Part shown: positions 41,448 through 52,574 of the stretch, one piece after another
Position numbering within the stretch: the stretch's first letter is position 1
How the letters are laid out: each line of letters starts with the position of its first letter
NCBI GenBank assembly: GCA_030220185.1
Contig: JASPKZ010007283.1
Span: 1,542,001-1,606,000 of the forward strand
DNA length: 64,000 nt
Source: Diploptera punctata
Lineage: Eukaryota > Arthropoda > Insecta > Blattodea > Blaberidae
Direction of reading: 5' to 3'
Program-made: the position numbers and the translations under genes
The notes under the pieces: generated by a model
Database searches by the model: none
What the model was told of the DNA's origin: nothing
The model's input: the letters and a program-made list of their open reading frames with translations, nothing else

Positions 41448-42117
41448 TTCCCGTAATTTTTTTATTATGTTCTTCTAAGGTTTCGCCCATTACTAATATA
41501 TCGTCCATGTATACAAAGCATCTATTACCTATGGATTCATGGAGTACTGAGTTCATCATTCGTTGGAATGTAGCAGGTCCCGATCTAACTCCAAAGGGCA
41601 TTTTCCTGTATTCGAAATGTCCGTTAGGGGTGCTAAAAGCAGTTTTACATTGGTCTTCCTCGGCGATTGGCACCTGGAGGTATCCACTAGCGCAATCTAA
41701 CGCTGAAAAATATCTAGCCCTTCCTATTTTGTCTAATATATCTTGTATGTTAGGAAGAGGATAGCTGTCTCCTACGGTTACTTCGTTTAACTTCCTAAAA
41801 TCTATACAGATTCGCCATTTTTTCTTCCCTGAGGCGTCATCCTTTTTAGGTATGACTATTAGTGGAAAATTCCATTCGCTCTTACTATGTGCGATAATAC
41901 CGTCTTCTAACATTTGTGTAACTTGTTTATTAATTTCTTCTTGATGAGCCTCTGCTAACCTATAATTCTTTAAAGTTATAGCTCTTCCTTTAGGAATTGA
42001 AGGGGTAGGTATGGAATGTGTAGCAGCTGTTGTGCTCGTTAGTCTATCTCCCGGAAGCTTAAATATATCCGCGTATTCTGTGCAAATTTTTCGTATACTA
42101 TGGGCTCCTTCCTTCAC
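41440..42117 (-). pseudogene. Pol: reverse transcriptase fingers and palm
   Basis: 225 codons with the Gypsy RT order: W-R-I-C-I-D-F-R-K-L-N near residue 100, F-S-A-L-D-C-A-S-G-Y near 137, F-G-V-R-S-G-P-A-T-F near 174, and F-V-Y-M-D-D-I-L-V near 200 with the catalytic Asp pair. All key residues are present; only the frame is cut off from the rest. Confidence 0.92.
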
Positions 42118-42149
42118 GTGTTCAAGTCTCAGATTTTTATTTAATAAAT

Positions 42150-42497
42150 CTAATCTTTGAGGTACGGAATTTTTAACTGATATTTCTGTTCTTTACTTAT
42201 TTGAGTGGGCGGTTTAATTAGTTCTGGTATTTTCTTTATTATCTGTGCGTCCGCTGTTAAATTAATTACTAGACATGTGAATGTCTTATCACATTTTGTT
42301 ATCCCGTTAGCACAAATTAACCCTGGCTGTAAAACTTGCCGCTCTATGAACCTGTTCCCTTTTTCGTTCGTAGGAAATTCCATTAAATTTTCACTATACG
42401 GAGGAAGAATCATCTTCTTATTTAACATATAACCTTGTTCCATGAGCCAGTCTTGGCCTAAAATTATATCTAAATCTCTGGGTAATTTATCTACCAT
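42150..42497 (-). pseudogene. Pol: end of protease and spacer before RT
   Basis: 115 codons starting near D-I-I-L-G-Q-D-W-L, the second conserved segment of retropepsins, then a spacer. It continues the protease begun at 42505-42852 in a different frame. Confidence 0.78.
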
Positions 42498-42504
42498 ATG
42501 ACAA

Positions 42505-42852
42505 TTAGCAACTGTATGTTTTTTCGCAATTATTCAATACTAATTGAGTTATCCCATGTACTTTTATAGAGTTCCCACCAATACCTTGTATTTTCATATT
42601 GCAGTTATCCTTTATAATATTTCTCTTTAGTGACGTTTCTCTAACTAATGATACTTGTGCTCCCGTATCTATCAATACTAAACCTAGGCCACTTTTTAAC
42701 TGTTCACATAGGACATACATCTCCCAGGGTCTCGGTTCATAACCAGAGGCGTCCCACTGATTAATAGCCTTAAGAGTCCCTACTTCGACCTCACAGCATG
42801 CTGTCTCCAACGAGGGTGGGTTTGGTGTCCTTGGATTTTTCCTTAAATCCAC
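42505..42852 (-). pseudogene. Pol: aspartic protease active-site half
   Basis: 115 codons containing L-I-D-T-G-A-Q-V-S at about residues 60-68, the retropepsin active site. A frame shift follows before the substrate-binding flap segment. Confidence 0.88.
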
Positions 42853-43228
42853 TAACCCAAGTTCGATCCCTTGTGGATGACCCGTAACGTTTCCCTCTAA
42901 CGCTACACCTCGAGGTCTGGAACACGTTACTTTGCGTTCCTCTATAATTACTAAAGGAATTATTACACTGACTTGAGCCTACAGTCTCTTGGCGTTCCCC
43001 AACCACGCTAGACCCACAGTCACAGAACCCACTTTTTGGCGTTCTAGTCAACACATGCAGTTCGCCTTGCGACACTGCCCAACAGACACCGTCATCTGGG
43101 GACTCATTCGCGTCACTAACTATTTTATCGGCTTTATCTATCCTATCATTAACCTTAATATTCTGATCAACTAGTTCAGGTAATTCCCCTACCATATTTA
43201 CCCTAGTATGATCCCTCAGGCACTCCAT
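42791..43228 (-). pseudogene. Gag-pol junction region
   Basis: 145 codons of low-complexity, Ser/Gly/Asp-rich sequence between gag and protease. No domain recognised; it overlaps the protease frame by about 60 bases in another register. Confidence 0.6.
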
Positions 43229-43257
43229 GAGTCCTGGTGCACAGTCTGACGGGAGGA

Positions 43258-44139
43258 TTACCTGCGACTGCTCAGGTAACCCGACTTCTCGTTTCCCTGG
43301 CGACCTCCCAGAGCCGCTCTGTCCCGTCCTCCATGCCTACGGGGTTGTGGTCTCTTACTACATTCTCTACTGATGTGTCCTATTTCGTTGCAATTATAAC
43401 ATCTTATTTCTTTTGTGGCCAGGTTAACCTCTCTCTTTATCTCTGACCCGTATGGTCTTCTAAATTCTTTTCTTACTGCCCCTGTGAATGAATATCCCTG
43501 TCCATTTGGATTTCCCCTGAATCTCGTGGACTTTACTTCGCTTTCTTCCTGTAATGCGGTTTCGATTAGCTGCGCTAATGATTCTTCTTCGCCCTTAGCC
43601 TTTACTATATATTTAATCTTATCGTCCTTCAATCCTGCCACGAAAGTGCCTTTTAAAAATTCTCCTATCAGCTGAAGACCTCCTTCTACATATCTCGAAT
43701 TATCACGTTGTTCTAACTTCTCTAATCGATTTCTAACTTCTTTTCTTAAATCCATGGCTATTCCATCTAATCTTGAACCCCATTGTGCAACTGTTTCATT
43801 TGTACCTTGTTTTGAATTAAATAGTACACCTGCATAGTATTCTAACGTTCTCCTAACAGAAAAGTTCTCCTCCAATATTGCTTTAATTTGGACCCATGTT
43901 TCTCTCTCTGTCCTAGCTAAAAGTCTATCTTTAGCATCTCCTGAAATTTTAGATTCTATAAACTTTATTAATAAGGGTTGTTTGGTTGGATGGACTACCT
44001 GAATAGCAGCTTCTACTCCTTCTATAAATTCTCGTAAATATTTGGGGTTTCCATCGAATGTTCGGGGTATCAACTTAACTGCTTGAACTACAGGGATATA
44101 GATTTCCTCGTTAATATCAATATCGCCCTCGCTTGCCAT
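43258..44139 (-). CDS. Gag-like protein with zinc knuckle
   Basis: 293 codons from ATG at 44139, a length usual for insect Gypsy gag. A capsid-like helical region (about residues 15-200) is followed by a basic segment and one CCHC knuckle, C-Y-N-C-N-E-I-G-H-I-S-R-E-C, near residue 246, then an Arg-rich end. It packages the element RNA. This is the only gene of the element that seems open from a plausible start to beyond its last domain. Confidence 0.88.
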   Translation of the reverse strand: MASEGDIDINEEIYIPVVQAVKLIPRTFDGNPKYLREFIEGVEAAIQVVHPTKQPLLIKFIESKISGDAKDRLLARTERETWVQIKAILEENFSVRRTLEYYAGVLFNSKQGTNETVAQWGSRLDGIAMDLRKEVRNRLEKLEQRDNSRYVEGGLQLIGEFLKGTFVAGLKDDKIKYIVKAKGEEESLAQLIETALQEESEVKSTRFRGNPNGQGYSFTGAVRKEFRRPYGSEIKREVNLATKEIRCYNCNEIGHISRECSKRPQPRRHGGRDRAALGGRQGNEKSGYLSSRR

Positions 44140-44485
44140 AATGGAGTTGGACTCACCTAAAGAAAGATGTAGGGTGGTCTGAGATGCACAGTTCAGAGTC
44201 GTAGTGATGGCCTTTCAGCTCCCCTCAGGGTGCGACTCCTCTCGCGGTGCAGGCTGCCAACGGCTGAACACCAAGGACGTCCCTCGAGCGCGTCGGTGGC
44301 TGCTGGTGTTGGCCTCAGGACCACAGTCTGCTTTCCTCTGGTGCGTTTACGGGTACCACTGCGCCTGTGGATTCCTCTGGAGCGTTGATCCCTCGGGATA
44401 GGCTCTATTTTATCTGGGAATAAATGAAGAGTCTCTCCAGCTCGTACGCACCTTCGGATGTCTCACTGCTCGCTGGTTTTCCAAT

Positions 44486-44504
44486 CCTTACTCGCTTGCC
44501 ACCA
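44486..44504 (-). other. Primer-binding site
   Basis: Directly after the 5' LTR (minus strand) the sequence reads TGGTGGCAAGCGAGTAAGG; the TGG start fits pairing with a tRNA CCA end. I do not assign the tRNA. Confidence 0.75.
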
Positions 44505-45103
44505 TGTAGTAGCTGGTCGATTCCTTCTATAATTAAAAATGATTAATTATAATATAAATCAGAATTAAAAGAAAGTAAGTGTTTTGTGAAGTGAAGATCT
44601 TCTTGAAGTTCTAGTAGAATTTATAGCTTAAGATAGAATATAGGAATCAGGACCAGGAAATCTTCGGAGATGTAGTTGGTAGATAGGGTTAAACCTAACT
44701 ATGGAAATTACAACAGGCGAGCGTGGACAATTAAAACAGACTTTAATGAAGAATAAATGAGACAGCTTATCGGTTACACCGATGAAAATAATAATCTGTC
44801 TGTCTGTCAAATACAGACGGGTACATAATTTATATACATAAAATCATAAGATATCATTATCGTAACAATTACACAATCAAGGTAAGGATGATGCCACTTG
44901 GATGTGGAAAAGAACCACCCTCCCTACTTTGGACTCTGATAACGATAGTAAGAATGTTTAACCATTGATAACAAATTCTAAATTACAAGTTAGGTTTTTC
45001 TTACTTTTAACAAGAAATATGAATTATATGAATAAAATGTATATGCAATATATATATATATATATATATTATAATATATTACACGATATTACACAATATT
45101 ACA
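44505..45103 (-). repeat. 5' LTR (right)
   Basis: 599 bp, TGTAGTAG..ATATTACA on the plus strand. It matches the left LTR except for scattered substitutions and a shorter AT tract and TGTC run. Followed by the GTAA duplication (45104-45107). Confidence 0.92.
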
Positions 45104-45107
45104 GTAA

Positions 45108-45418
45108 GCTAGAGCAGCAGAACATCAGAAGCAGGACTCGGCTTCTTGTCGCTCAACAGCTGACTAGCTGCGGCCTTGAATAAACTTCCTCACAGCTGAT
45201 TACATTCTTCTGTTTACCTCACCTCTCTCTTTTGTGCGTTACGCACAGCATCATGCTGGGCAGGGGGGGGGGTTGAGATTATTCACGCACTGCCCATGTC
45301 GCACGCAGACATCTAAAAAACTTGATATGATCACCTCCATTTCAAACGAGCAATTGTTTTCTATTCGGACCCTCACTCCGCTTTTTGACCTCTACAATTT
45401 TGATAATAAATCTTAATC
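45108..45418. other. Intergenic DNA
   Basis: Nothing recognised. Confidence 0.4.
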
Positions 45419-45420
45419 TA

Positions 45421-45489
<69 letters not shown>

Positions 45490-45500
45490 TAATAATAATA

Positions 45501-45559
<59 letters not shown>

Positions 45560-45647
45560 TAATAATAATGATAATAATAATGATAATAATAACAACAATA
45601 ATAATAATAGTAATAGTAATAATAACAACAATAACAACATATAATTA

Positions 45648-45702
<55 letters not shown>

Positions 45703-45703
45703 T
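45419..45703. repeat. Long AAT/ATT microsatellite with strand switch
   Basis: About 225 bases of (AAT)n with AAC, ATG and AGT variants, then a short catataattatat junction (about 45638-45650) and about 55 bases of (ATT)n, so the tract changes strand and can fold back. Poly-Asn, poly-Tyr, poly-Ile and poly-Leu frames here are not genes. Confidence 0.95.
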
Positions 45704-45714
45704 CTATCATTTTG

Positions 45715-46132
45715 TGGTATAATACAAGGAACATTGAAGTTACAAAGTAAGAACAGAAAAACTCTTAAAATTATATAGAGTGGTTGCATTGCCACTCTTT
45801 CTACATGGATCTGAAAGTTAGACACTTAGACCTACCTCTGATCTATTAAGAAGATTTGAAGTTTCAGAAATTAAATTTCTCCTCGTTTTAAATGGAAATG
45901 CATGATTAGATCACAAAAGAAATGACTAACACTGAAACAATTGAACAAGGAACCAATCACAACATTAATAGAAAAATATAGAATAAATTGGAGCGACCAT
46001 GTCCTACGAATGCCAAGAATTGTTTTATATTAAAAATCCGAGTAGGACAAGAAATACAGGCCTACCGTTAGGGGATAGCGTGAGTTATTTTGAGTCGGAA
46101 CAGACCAACAGATCTAATCATTGAAGACGACG

Positions 46133-46135
<3 letters not shown>
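45715..46135 (+). mobile_element. Degraded LINE-B-type 3' relic
   Basis: atgccactctttctacatgg and atctgaaagttagaca correspond to the L-P-L-F-L-H-G-S-E-S segment; gaccatgtcctacgaatgcc to the D-H-V-L-R-M-P segment. Followed by an ATT tract (46135-46172). Confidence 0.6.
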
Positions 46136-46177
<42 letters not shown>

Positions 46178-46240
46178 TGGAAAAAAATGTCATACGCGAA
46201 AAATGAATATTAGATATTCAATAGTAGACTTTATAAGATA

Positions 46241-46583
46241 TCCATCCATAGTAATTCTGCCCGAAGGCAGGTCCTTCACTGCAATCACAGCATTTTCATG
46301 CTATGCTTGCAGCTTTACTAGGGAATTGTAGTTGTGGTAGCTTCCCGTTGCTTTCCACACCGGTGAAGGATGGTACCGGTAATGAGAAGGATGATGATGA
46401 TGATGATGATGGCCATATGATTTCGGGGACCATTTGGGCCTTAAAGTTTTCCTGACATTTGTCTTACAGGTGAGAAAAAAACCCGATAAAAACCTCACCC
46501 AGAAAAACTGCCCCGACCGGAAATCGAACCCGGGCCCGCTGCGTGACAAGGCAGCACGCTACCTCGAAACCACAGCGGTGGAC
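46241..46583 (-). mobile_element. SINE-1 (copy e)
   Basis: Minus-strand full copy: tccatccatagtaattctgc at the left, GAT microsatellite at 46389-46410, head gaaatcgaacccgggcccgc and cagcggtgga at the right. Target duplications were not clear. Confidence 0.88.
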
Positions 46584-46589
46584 TTATTA

Positions 46590-46870
46590 GATATAAGCAA
46601 TTAAATTATTATGGGTATGTATGACGAATGCAAGAAAAAAGTTTATCTAGAATAAGATTGGAATAGTGTCCACCTGAAAGAAAAAGGAAAGGAAGACCTC
46701 GAAACTCATGGATACAAGAAATAAGAACTGGAATGAGAACAAGAGGACTGGAGAGCATGGAGTGGATGGATAGAAACGAGTGGAGAAAGAAAATAAAACT
46801 TTAGGCACAGAAAGATGTGTAAACATTAAAAATCTGTATATAAATAAATAAATAAATAAATAATAATTAT
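46590..46870 (+). mobile_element. LINE-C 3' fragment
   Basis: Encodes, with stops, G-R-P-R-N-S-W-I-Q-E-I, T-R-G-L-E-S-M-E-W-M-D-R-N-E-W, the C-terminal end of another LINE family, then a TAAA tail (46841-46864). 5'-truncated. Confidence 0.7.
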
Positions 46871-47426
46871 TATTATTATTATTACTGAACAGTGTTACAT
46901 TGTATTAATAGGTTCTGTATTCAAAAGAATTTTCATATTTTTCCTCCATCCATTTTTATCTTCCCAAACTATTTCCAGCAGTCTATTTCCATACTATTAT
47001 TTTTCAATGTCTTATAGTCATGCAAACTTTGGTCGGTCCTTATGGGGAATCATACAAAACATTTTTTTAGGCAATCTCTGCATCGACATTCTTCTGGTAA
47101 CACGGCACCTTTGTAACTGCTTATAGTTAATGAAGTCTAATATAGAATTTTTGGACCTTCGTTACTAATTTATTATTCCAATCCATTAACGTGGTTTAAC
47201 TTCTCACTTCAGAGGGACTACTTCATACCATCCGGGCTTTAAAGTGACACGACCTGTCGGGAGAGGGAATTTAAACTATGGATCACATGCATATTTATTG
47301 ACCACACAAGGACATGGAGTGATCAGCTGAATGTCTGGACCACCTCCGAGACAACACAATATTAACACGAAACACTTAATTTACGCACATATTCATATTA
47401 ATACAGCGAATGTGATGTTGTTCTTC
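46871..47426. other. Intergenic DNA
   Basis: No gene recognised. Confidence 0.4.
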
Positions 47427-47815
47427 TTGTAAGCCCATGTTTCTCTTAACAGAGATTTTTAGGCGCTCTCTCCCTACAGGGAAGAAATTGAACCATGCTA
47501 ATTTAGTTACACTTGTTTTCGTATATATGTCATTTGAGTGGTCCGTGGTCAGCGTTCCGCCTCATACTGACATCTAGGAAACCAAGGTAGTACTAGGACG
47601 GGAAAATTCGGAAAATTTTGCTTAGAGGCCTTTTCATTCAGGCTTAAGTATCTTTTACGAGCCTGAAAATCTTCAGACTCGGGACCCACGGCATAAAATC
47701 CCTCCTTGGATTTTCCCACCCTAAAAAAATCCATCGACCCCCGGCCGGGTTTGAACCCGCGACCCTCGGGACCAGAAGCAAGGAGCATAACCACTAGTCC
47801 ATCGCGACCGACATG
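47427..47815 (-). mobile_element. SINE-2 full-length copy (minus)
   Basis: Closest partner of 25306-25695: same tail (cttgtaagcccatgtttctc; tttagttacacttgttttcg), same inverted repeat (cctgaaaatcttcagactc) and same head (gggtttgaacccgcgaccct). An AAT tract follows at 47827-47867. Confidence 0.88.
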
Positions 47816-47826
47816 TGTTGTTGTTG

Positions 47827-47870
<44 letters not shown>

Positions 47871-47879
47871 AATTCAACT

Positions 47880-48760
47880 TAGAGACGCACATCCTCTTTA
47901 TAGATTATAAAAAGGCCTTTGATAACCAATACATATAATAGGAGTTAGACAAGGTTGTCCTCTATCAACCACTCTTTTTAACATTTATTTTGACATGATA
48001 AGGTCATGGAAGCAGATGACGACTGGGAGAATTAACTTAGGAAATATAGTAATAAAAACAGTATCCTTTGTAGATGACCAGATTAATAGCAAAAACAGAG
48101 GACAGACTACAAAGAATGCTATATAAACTAAATGAAATATAAAAAAAAATACAACATGGAAATATCATCAGAAAAATAAAAAAGAATGGCCTTCATGGAC
48201 GCTCATCCAGTTCGGACAAAGATAATATTAGAAAATAAACCAATAGAACAAGTAGTAACATATAACTTCCTAGGTTGCGAAATATCATACACAGCGGAAA
48301 CAGATATAAATAACAAACTAAATAAGTTTAATTATATAACAGGAACAAAAAAAAAAAGAACTTTGAAAAATAAAGCCAGGAAATACTCTATAATTAAATG
48401 ATACAAGACAATCGCAGTACCTATTATTACTTATGGATCCGAAACATGGATAGTGACAACACAGCAATCTGACAGAATACAAGCTGCTTAAATGAGATTC
48501 CTCAGTCCAATAGCAGGATATCAAAGAACAGACAAAAAACATAATACAGAAATAAGACAACAACTAAAATTAGAGGAATTAAACACAACAATAGAGAAAT
48601 ACAGAACAAACTGGAAAGAACTCTTGGCAAGGATGACTGAGAATAGAATTCCAAAAGCAGCATACAGCTATTCACCACGAGGAAGACCAAAGAAAAGATG
48701 GAAAGAGCAGCAATTTGGAGCCGGAACAGGCTAGTAAATAAACCTAAACTAATGCTTTAT
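47880..48760 (+). mobile_element. LINE-B-type copy with RT remnants
   Basis: Starts in the RT palm: F-I-D-Y-K-K-A-F-D near 47905, then G-V-R-Q-G-C-P-L-S near 47941-47970 and V-D-D near 48070. The frames 48186-48401 and 48492-48734 give N-F-L-G-C-E-I and the E-K-Y-R-T-N-W-K-E-L-L-A-R-M and G-R-P-K-K-R-W-K segments. Many stops; inactive. Confidence 0.8.
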
Positions 48761-48949
48761 TTTAGCTGGTAGAGTTAAGGCCGTATGGCCTTCTCTTCAA
48801 CTCAACCAGTAAATAGTAAAATTATACAAAAATTACATACATATTACAATTTTTATATATTATTAAAATGTAGACTAAAAAGACTATGGTGATGTGATCT
48901 AATACTAGCTAGACTTAATACTAACAAAATCATGGAATATAATGAAATT
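48761..48949. other. Short intergenic DNA
   Basis: Nothing recognised. Confidence 0.4.
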
Positions 48950-49062
48950 CCATTCCATAGTAATTCTGTCCGAGGGCAGGTCTTTCACTGCAATCATAGC
49001 ATTTTCATGCTAAGCTTTGCAGCTTTACTACGGAATTATAAGTGGGGTAGCTTCCCGTTGAT
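48950..49062 (-). mobile_element. SINE-1 3' fragment (copy k)
   Basis: Only the 3' end is present: ccatagtaattctgtccgag, catagcattttcatgctaag and ggggtagcttcccgttg; it stops before the microsatellite. Confidence 0.8.
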
Positions 49063-49257
49063 AATGAAATTAACATAAAAATAATAAACATAATAAAATT
49101 AAGTAATTAAAGCTTCCTAGATGATTATTTACGAAATGTTGAATATAGTTGTTATGCAGTTAATGTTTTCATTGTTTCGAACTAAAGATATATCAGTTAA
49201 TTTGGATTTAAATAATGATAGTAATTGACAGTCCCTGACATGAGTTCCATGCTCTAG

Positions 49258-49302
<45 letters not shown>

Positions 49303-49334
49303 GTGGGATTGAGAGTATAAATATGTCCTGTGGT
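49063..49334. other. Intergenic DNA with AT dinucleotide tract
   Basis: (AT)n at 49260-49299; otherwise unassigned. Confidence 0.6.
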
Positions 49335-49530
49335 GTGGTTTTAAATGATGGCCAGATGATGTTCGTGGACTATTTGAACCATGAAAGTTCCATACATTTG
49401 TCTTACAAGTGAGAAAAATCCCGAAAAAAAAAAACACCCAAGGGACTTGTCCCGACCGGTGATTGAAATCGGATCCGCTGGGTATGAGGCAACGACACTT
49501 TCCTATAACCATAATGGTGGACCGAGTATA
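49335..49530 (-). mobile_element. Diverged SINE-1 head (copy l)
   Basis: gatggccagatgatgttcgt, catttgtcttacaagtgaga, ttgtcccgaccggtgattga and ccataatggtggac follow SINE-1 order at lower identity, suggesting an older subfamily. Confidence 0.7.
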
Positions 49531-49858
49531 CTTGTCTGCAAAAATCAACTGTTTTCTTTCACAAGAATAAATATAATAGTTTCTGGAAGCACTTTTTATG
49601 CCGAATTCAAACAACATTTCAGTTCTTCTCCATCAGGCAGGATTTTGATGTGATTTGAATGTCCCACAATAAAACTAATTCTGACTTACGTAAAAAGAGG
49701 TAGATCGTGATTTTCGGGCATATTTTGCATTAATAACATTCTCTTCTTGGTCTAAAACTAGTCAACCGACATATTATAATTCCACTTGCATTGGTATATG
49801 TTTCCCATTGTAGAAATTTACAGATGAAAACGATCAACCTAAGTAATCCTCAAGATTA
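49531..49858. other. Intergenic DNA
   Basis: Nothing recognised. Confidence 0.4.
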
Positions 49859-50557
49859 TCATAAGTAATGCCACGAGTGATTTCCAATTTATCTAGAGAA
49901 TTTGGAAATCAAGAGTGGCATTTGTTAGGACTATTTAACGAATAAAATTTAAGCTGTTAATCACTAATCATTATTTAAATATAGTTATTTTAAAATATTT
50001 ATATATTTAATGTAAACAGCGATGTTTGAAAACAAATGAGAAACGATTGGCACGTTTCATTTGCTTCTTTTGTTCATCACTGCAACCAGATCATATTATT
50101 TATTGTCAAAGGAACGCAATATTGTAAGAATGCACTCTAGTGGAGAAAAAAATTAAACACATCAAACTGTATATTAATTCATTTCTGATTATATTTTTCT
50201 GGAATGTTATTACCTGGAAGAAAATACATTTAAGAAAGTGCAAACAGTGTTTTTTTTTGGTGGTATAATCAATTGCTACAAATGTTTTTATATTAACTCC
50301 CGCACGCGCTATGTGTTGACATTCATGCACTATATATACAATCTGGTAGCCGTATTTGTTGGAGAGTCAGTAACTGCAAAATAATGCTATGACCTATTCA
50401 GAATGTTAAAAAGGAAGTGCTTTCTTTATTATGATAAACTTTAGTTGGTAAATTCTAGGCGAAACACGACTGTGATTGTTTCCCATTGTAAATTTTAAAA
50501 AAATCATTGAAATGTGATTGGTCATTGACTCCCATTTGGGGCATGAGTTAAATAGTC
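49859..50557 (+). repeat. Direct repeat unit 1 (interrupted)
   Basis: Matches 51115-51546 from tcataagtaatgccacgagt to gcatgagttaaatagtc. It is interrupted by about 290 unmatched bases (about 50103-50390) that break catatta..cagaat. It also lacks a ~37-base piece present in unit 2. Noncoding. Confidence 0.85.
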
Positions 50558-51114
50558 AGGAAGAAGTCTAAGTGAGCTTTCAAGACATGCATTTTTAAAG
50601 ACATATTGCATCCATAGCTTTATAAAAATGTAGAAGATCAGCCATTAGGTCTCGGTAGTTTTCTGCTTTATGGTTTCCAAATGAAATTGCAACATACATT
50701 TTTGAATGACTGTCAGGCTCAACCAAGTGGATTTAACAGGCCTTCAAAAAGTTCATCAACCATTAATGACCATATTTGTGGTCCAATAAACATTTATTCT
50801 TTCAGTTTAACATCACTGAATTTGAGTAATTTCGATTTCAAGTGCAAGAATCCATCAGAACGTTTATCCATTGCTTTGACGAAATATTTCATTACTCCCA
50901 ATTTAATTTGCAATGGAGGTAAATATATATTTTATTCAGGAATAACTTGAGGCATGTAACACATTTTCTGTCCAGTAATAAGATATTCACGTTTCGGTCA
51001 TGATTTTATAACGTAATGTGACTGACACATCACAATGGCAGATTAACTGGTATGAGCATGACAACACATTTATGTACTCGTACAGTCTTCTCTTTTGGTG
51101 CTTCAGCATGATAT
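50558..51114 (-). pseudogene. WREPTDH-family gene, middle fragment
   Basis: Minus strand, reading from 51110 down: E-A-P-K-E-K-T-V-R, then L-P-P-L-Q-I-K-L-G-V-M-K-Y-F-V-K-A-M-D-K (about 50935-50880), K-L-K-E, G-P-Q-I-W-S-L near 50780, S-F-K-N-V near 50700 and C-N-M-S-L-K-M-H-V-L-K-A-H-L-D-F-F near 50610-50560. These landmarks fit the central part of the same uncharacterised family as 36015-36555. Several stops show that it is dead. It is bracketed exactly by the two direct repeat units. Confidence 0.65.
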
Positions 51115-51546
51115 TCATAAGTAATGCCACGAGTGATTTCCAAATTATCGATAAATTCACGACTCACGAAGTGAGGAGTGAATTTATCTAGAGAATTTGG
51201 AAATCAAGAGTGGCATTTGTTAGGACTATTTAACGAATAAAATTAAGCTGTTTACTCACAAATCATTATTTAACTGTAGTTATTTTAAAATATTTATATA
51301 TCTAATGTAAACGGCGATGTTTGAAAACAAATGAGAAACGATAGGTACGCTTCATCTGCTTCTTTTGTTTATCACTGCAACTAGATCATACTATTTCAGA
51401 ATATTAAAAAGGAGGAGCTTTCTTTAATATGGTAATTATAACACTGATAAATATTTCGTGAAACACGACTCTGATTGGTTGTAAAACAGAAATCATTGAA
51501 ATATGATTGGTCATTGACTCCCATTTGGGGCATGAGTTAAATAGTC
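51115..51546 (+). repeat. Direct repeat unit 2
   Basis: About 430 bp. Near its start is an imperfect inverted repeat: atgccacgagtgatttccaa pairs with ttggaaatcaagagtggcat about 50 bases on, with an inner gataaattcac/gtgaatttatc pair. No coding sequence. Confidence 0.85.
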
Positions 51547-51790
51547 TATATAATTTCTTTAAATACAGTTTGAAAAAAAAAATCGTTACATATAATGTAA
51601 AGGTTTCTATGAAACGTCAAAGAGAATAATAAAAACAGATTTTAAATTGAAGCAGCTGTCACAAAAAAAAAAAAAAAAAACTATGCTTGATACAAAAATG
51701 CTGACTATATTTCTGAATTCAGTATAAAACATGCACTACAGTAGATTAACTAATCATATTTTTTTGTGTGAAGAAAACCTTGTCGATCAG
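51547..51790. other. Intergenic DNA with A-run
   Basis: Contains an 18-base A run near 51663. Unassigned. Confidence 0.4.
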
Positions 51791-51794
51791 TTTA

Positions 51795-52526
51795 ATTATT
51801 ATTACTTACTTACTTACTCACTGGCACTATCGAACCCGTAGGTTTATGGCCGCGCGGACATAAGCTCTCCATACATCCCTATCCTGAGCTAATATTTTCC
51901 AATCATTCCCTGTATAATCCACTTCCCTCAAATCATAGTTAATGTTATTCTTCCACCTCATTCTTGGTCTACCAACTGGGCGTTTTCCCTCTGGCTTTCC
52001 TACAAGAAGGTTCCATGCAAGTCTTTCATTCCCCATACGTGCAACATGTCCTGCCCAACGCAGTCTACGAGACTTAACTGTTCGTATTATATCTGGCTTC
52101 CTATAAAGACCATGTAGTTCATTGTTATGTAGTCTTCTCCATTCACCTGTCTGTTCATCTCTCTTTGGTTCAAAAATTTTCCTAAGTAGGCCTACTTTAT
52201 TCTCAAATACTTGTAATCTCCTTTCCTCCCTTAAAGTAAGAGTCCATGTTTCGCACCCATATAGTATAACTGGTAGAATAATAGTCTTGTATATTTTCAG
52301 TTTAACGTTTTTTGAAAGGAGTTGGGACATCAAGAGTCTCTGCAATGCATAATAGCACGCATTTCCAGAATTGAGCCTATGTTTAATTTCTTTGTGCATC
52401 TCATTCCTATTTGTGATCATTGTTCCTAGGTATTTGAATTCAGCCACTGCCTCAAAATTTCCCTCATTTGTCATTAGCTGTCTATTTCCATTATATAATG
52501 TATTTCTACGTGTGACCATATATTTA
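51795..52526 (-). mobile_element. LINE-A 3' copy (best preserved)
   Basis: One open minus-strand frame, 51827 up through 52526 and beyond, encodes the end of RT and the C-terminal region: L-Y-G-C-E-T-W-T-L-T-L, R-T-V-K-S-R-R-L-R-W-A-G-H-V-A-R-M, N-E-R-L-A-W-N-L-L, G-R-P-R-M-R-W-K-N-N-I. The tail is the ttacttacttactcactggc string (51803 on). The 5' end is truncated at the ATT tract 52527-52574. The N-terminal ~110 residues of the longer 341-codon frame are SINE-1 and microsatellite translation, not LINE. Confidence 0.9.

Positions 52527-52574
<48 letters not shown>

Larger units (their letters stand above)
37097..45103 (-). mobile_element. Env-bearing Ty3/Gypsy LTR retrotransposon (insect endogenous retrovirus)
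   Basis: A complete 8.0-kb minus-strand element: 5' LTR at right, PBS, gag, protease, RT, RNase H, integrase, env-like gene, PPT, 3' LTR at left, 4-bp target duplication. The gene order and the fusion-protein-like env match the errantivirus-type Metaviridae of insects. The two LTRs look about 98% alike by eye, so the insertion is young, but the reading frames are broken many times (see parts), so this copy cannot encode intact proteins. Confidence 0.93.

Noticed and set aside
45413..45825. Poly-Leu, poly-Tyr, poly-Asn and poly-Ile open frames
   Set aside because: They are translations of the AAT/ATT microsatellite on both strands and in several frames; no start context or conserved sequence.
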